From: an uncultured Campylobacter sp.
GTDB lineage: Bacteria; Campylobacterota; Campylobacteria; Campylobacterales; Campylobacteraceae
DNA length: 5,359 nt
Assembly (NCBI RefSeq): GCF_938031315.1
Contig: NZ_CALHHT010000037.1
Coordinates: 1-5,359, forward strand
Direction: 5' to 3'
How positions within the stretch are numbered: position 1 is the first letter of the stretch; each line of letters opens with the position of its first letter. The notes under the pieces are model-generated. The model did no database searches, was not told where the DNA came from, and saw only the letters and a list, made by a program, of their open reading frames with translations. This document shows, in pieces, positions 4,856 to 5,359 of the stretch. Made by a program: the position numbers and the translations under genes.

Positions 4856-5359
4856 ATGAAAATATATTTCTACAAATTGCTTTTAGGCATCTTACTGACG
4901 GGCATATTCTCGTTCTCGCTCGGCTTTACTTTATTACGCGTAGGTATGGTTTTTGACATGCCTTTTTTGCATTATGCTTCCTTAGACGTTCAGATCGCAG
5001 AAGCTATCCTAACGATAATTTTAGCATTTTATATTGCCGATAAAATTATCGACTTTCGCATTTTAGGCATCGATTGCGAGCTAAATTTCATATTTTTCAT
5101 CGCCTTTGCGACGATAGGCATATCGATCGTAAGCGTACTATCGTTTTTTATGATCTTCGGTATATTCGTATGGCAAAAGTCAAATGCGGCATTTTCAGCA
5201 ATGTGTCTATTTTTAGGGATAATTTGGACAGTTCGGCTATTTAGGAATAGCGAATACGAACTTGGGAAATTTTTGCAAAATTGCAGTAGCAAAAGACACT
5301 ACAAAATTGACAAAGCACTATTGATAGTACTGCTTATAATCGCGCTCTTAGTAATTATA
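4856..5359 (+). CDS. unrecognised integral membrane protein, paralogue B (cut by window end, 168 codons seen)
   Basis: An open frame from ATG 4856 (AAGGA at 4845-4849, six bases upstream) to the window end without a stop. About five hydrophobic segments lie at residues 7-29, 47-62, 77-105, 109-128 and 154-168. Residues 68-82, RILGIDCELNFIFFI, match residues 79-93 of the 184-aa protein at 11 of 15 positions and occupy the same place before the third segment. After that both have a hydrophobic pair, a polar basic loop (FLQNCSSKRHYKIDK here) and a final hydrophobic segment. Aligning the ends suggests only about 5-10 residues are missing. The two are therefore probably paralogues, although the N-terminal 60 residues have diverged. 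Function is unknown. Confidence 0.8.
   Translation, partial: MKIYFYKLLLGILLTGIFSFSLGFTLLRVGMVFDMPFLHYASLDVQIAEAILTIILAFYIADKIIDFRILGIDCELNFIFFIAFATIGISIVSVLSFFMIFGIFVWQKSNAAFSAMCLFLGIIWTVRLFRNSEYELGKFLQNCSSKRHYKIDKALLIVLLIIALLVII

Noticed and set aside
5029..5292. 87-codon minus-strand ORF
   Set aside because: Antisense to paralogue B, whose frame has start signals and a conserved motif.

Overview
The window looks like chromosomal DNA of a Campylobacter-type epsilonproteobacterium, probably one of the higher-GC oral or human species rather than C. jejuni. This is inferred from three things: perfect or near-perfect TATAAT boxes with weak or no -35 boxes, intergenic DNA built of AAATTT/AAAATTTT words separated by GC-rich spacers, and the gene types. 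No rRNA, tRNA, CRISPR array, transposase or phage gene is visible.

Left part (1-950), minus strand: a cupin gene (785-411), a doubtful 43-codon ORF (393-262) and the first 65 codons of an NAD(P)H-binding oxidoreductase (196 to the window edge). They lie head to tail behind one strong sigma70-type promoter at 867-839. Two copies of the same inverted repeat (GTTGTAA-N9-TTACAAC) sit on this promoter, one over the -35 box and one just after the predicted start site. This is the layout of a repressor-controlled redox or stress operon. The regulator is not in the window.

Middle part (894-2834), plus strand: a divergent promoter reads a lone six-helix ABC-exporter-type membrane domain without an ATPase (950-1843). 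A CzcD/ZitB-type cation diffusion facilitator with an intact His/Asp zinc site follows (1878-2834). The second gene has its own -10 box, which overlaps the stop codon of the first. It is much richer in GC than the genes to the right.

Right part (2835-5359), plus strand: about 665 bases of non-coding DNA are crowded with RAATTY hexamers (about 32 by eye count). Three small, unrecognised integral membrane proteins follow (184 aa; 127 aa; at least 168 aa, cut by the window end), each behind its own TATAAT box. The first and third are paralogues that share an ILGIDC-centred motif at the same place in the same predicted topology. A 22-codon ORF at 4295-4363 has a promoter and leader closely resembling those of the third protein, and may be a decayed copy or a genuine small peptide.

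The best candidates for something undescribed are the paralogous membrane-protein cluster with its repeated promoter-leader cassette, the RAATTY-saturated gap, and the twin-operator promoter. No complete new system can be demonstrated from this window.
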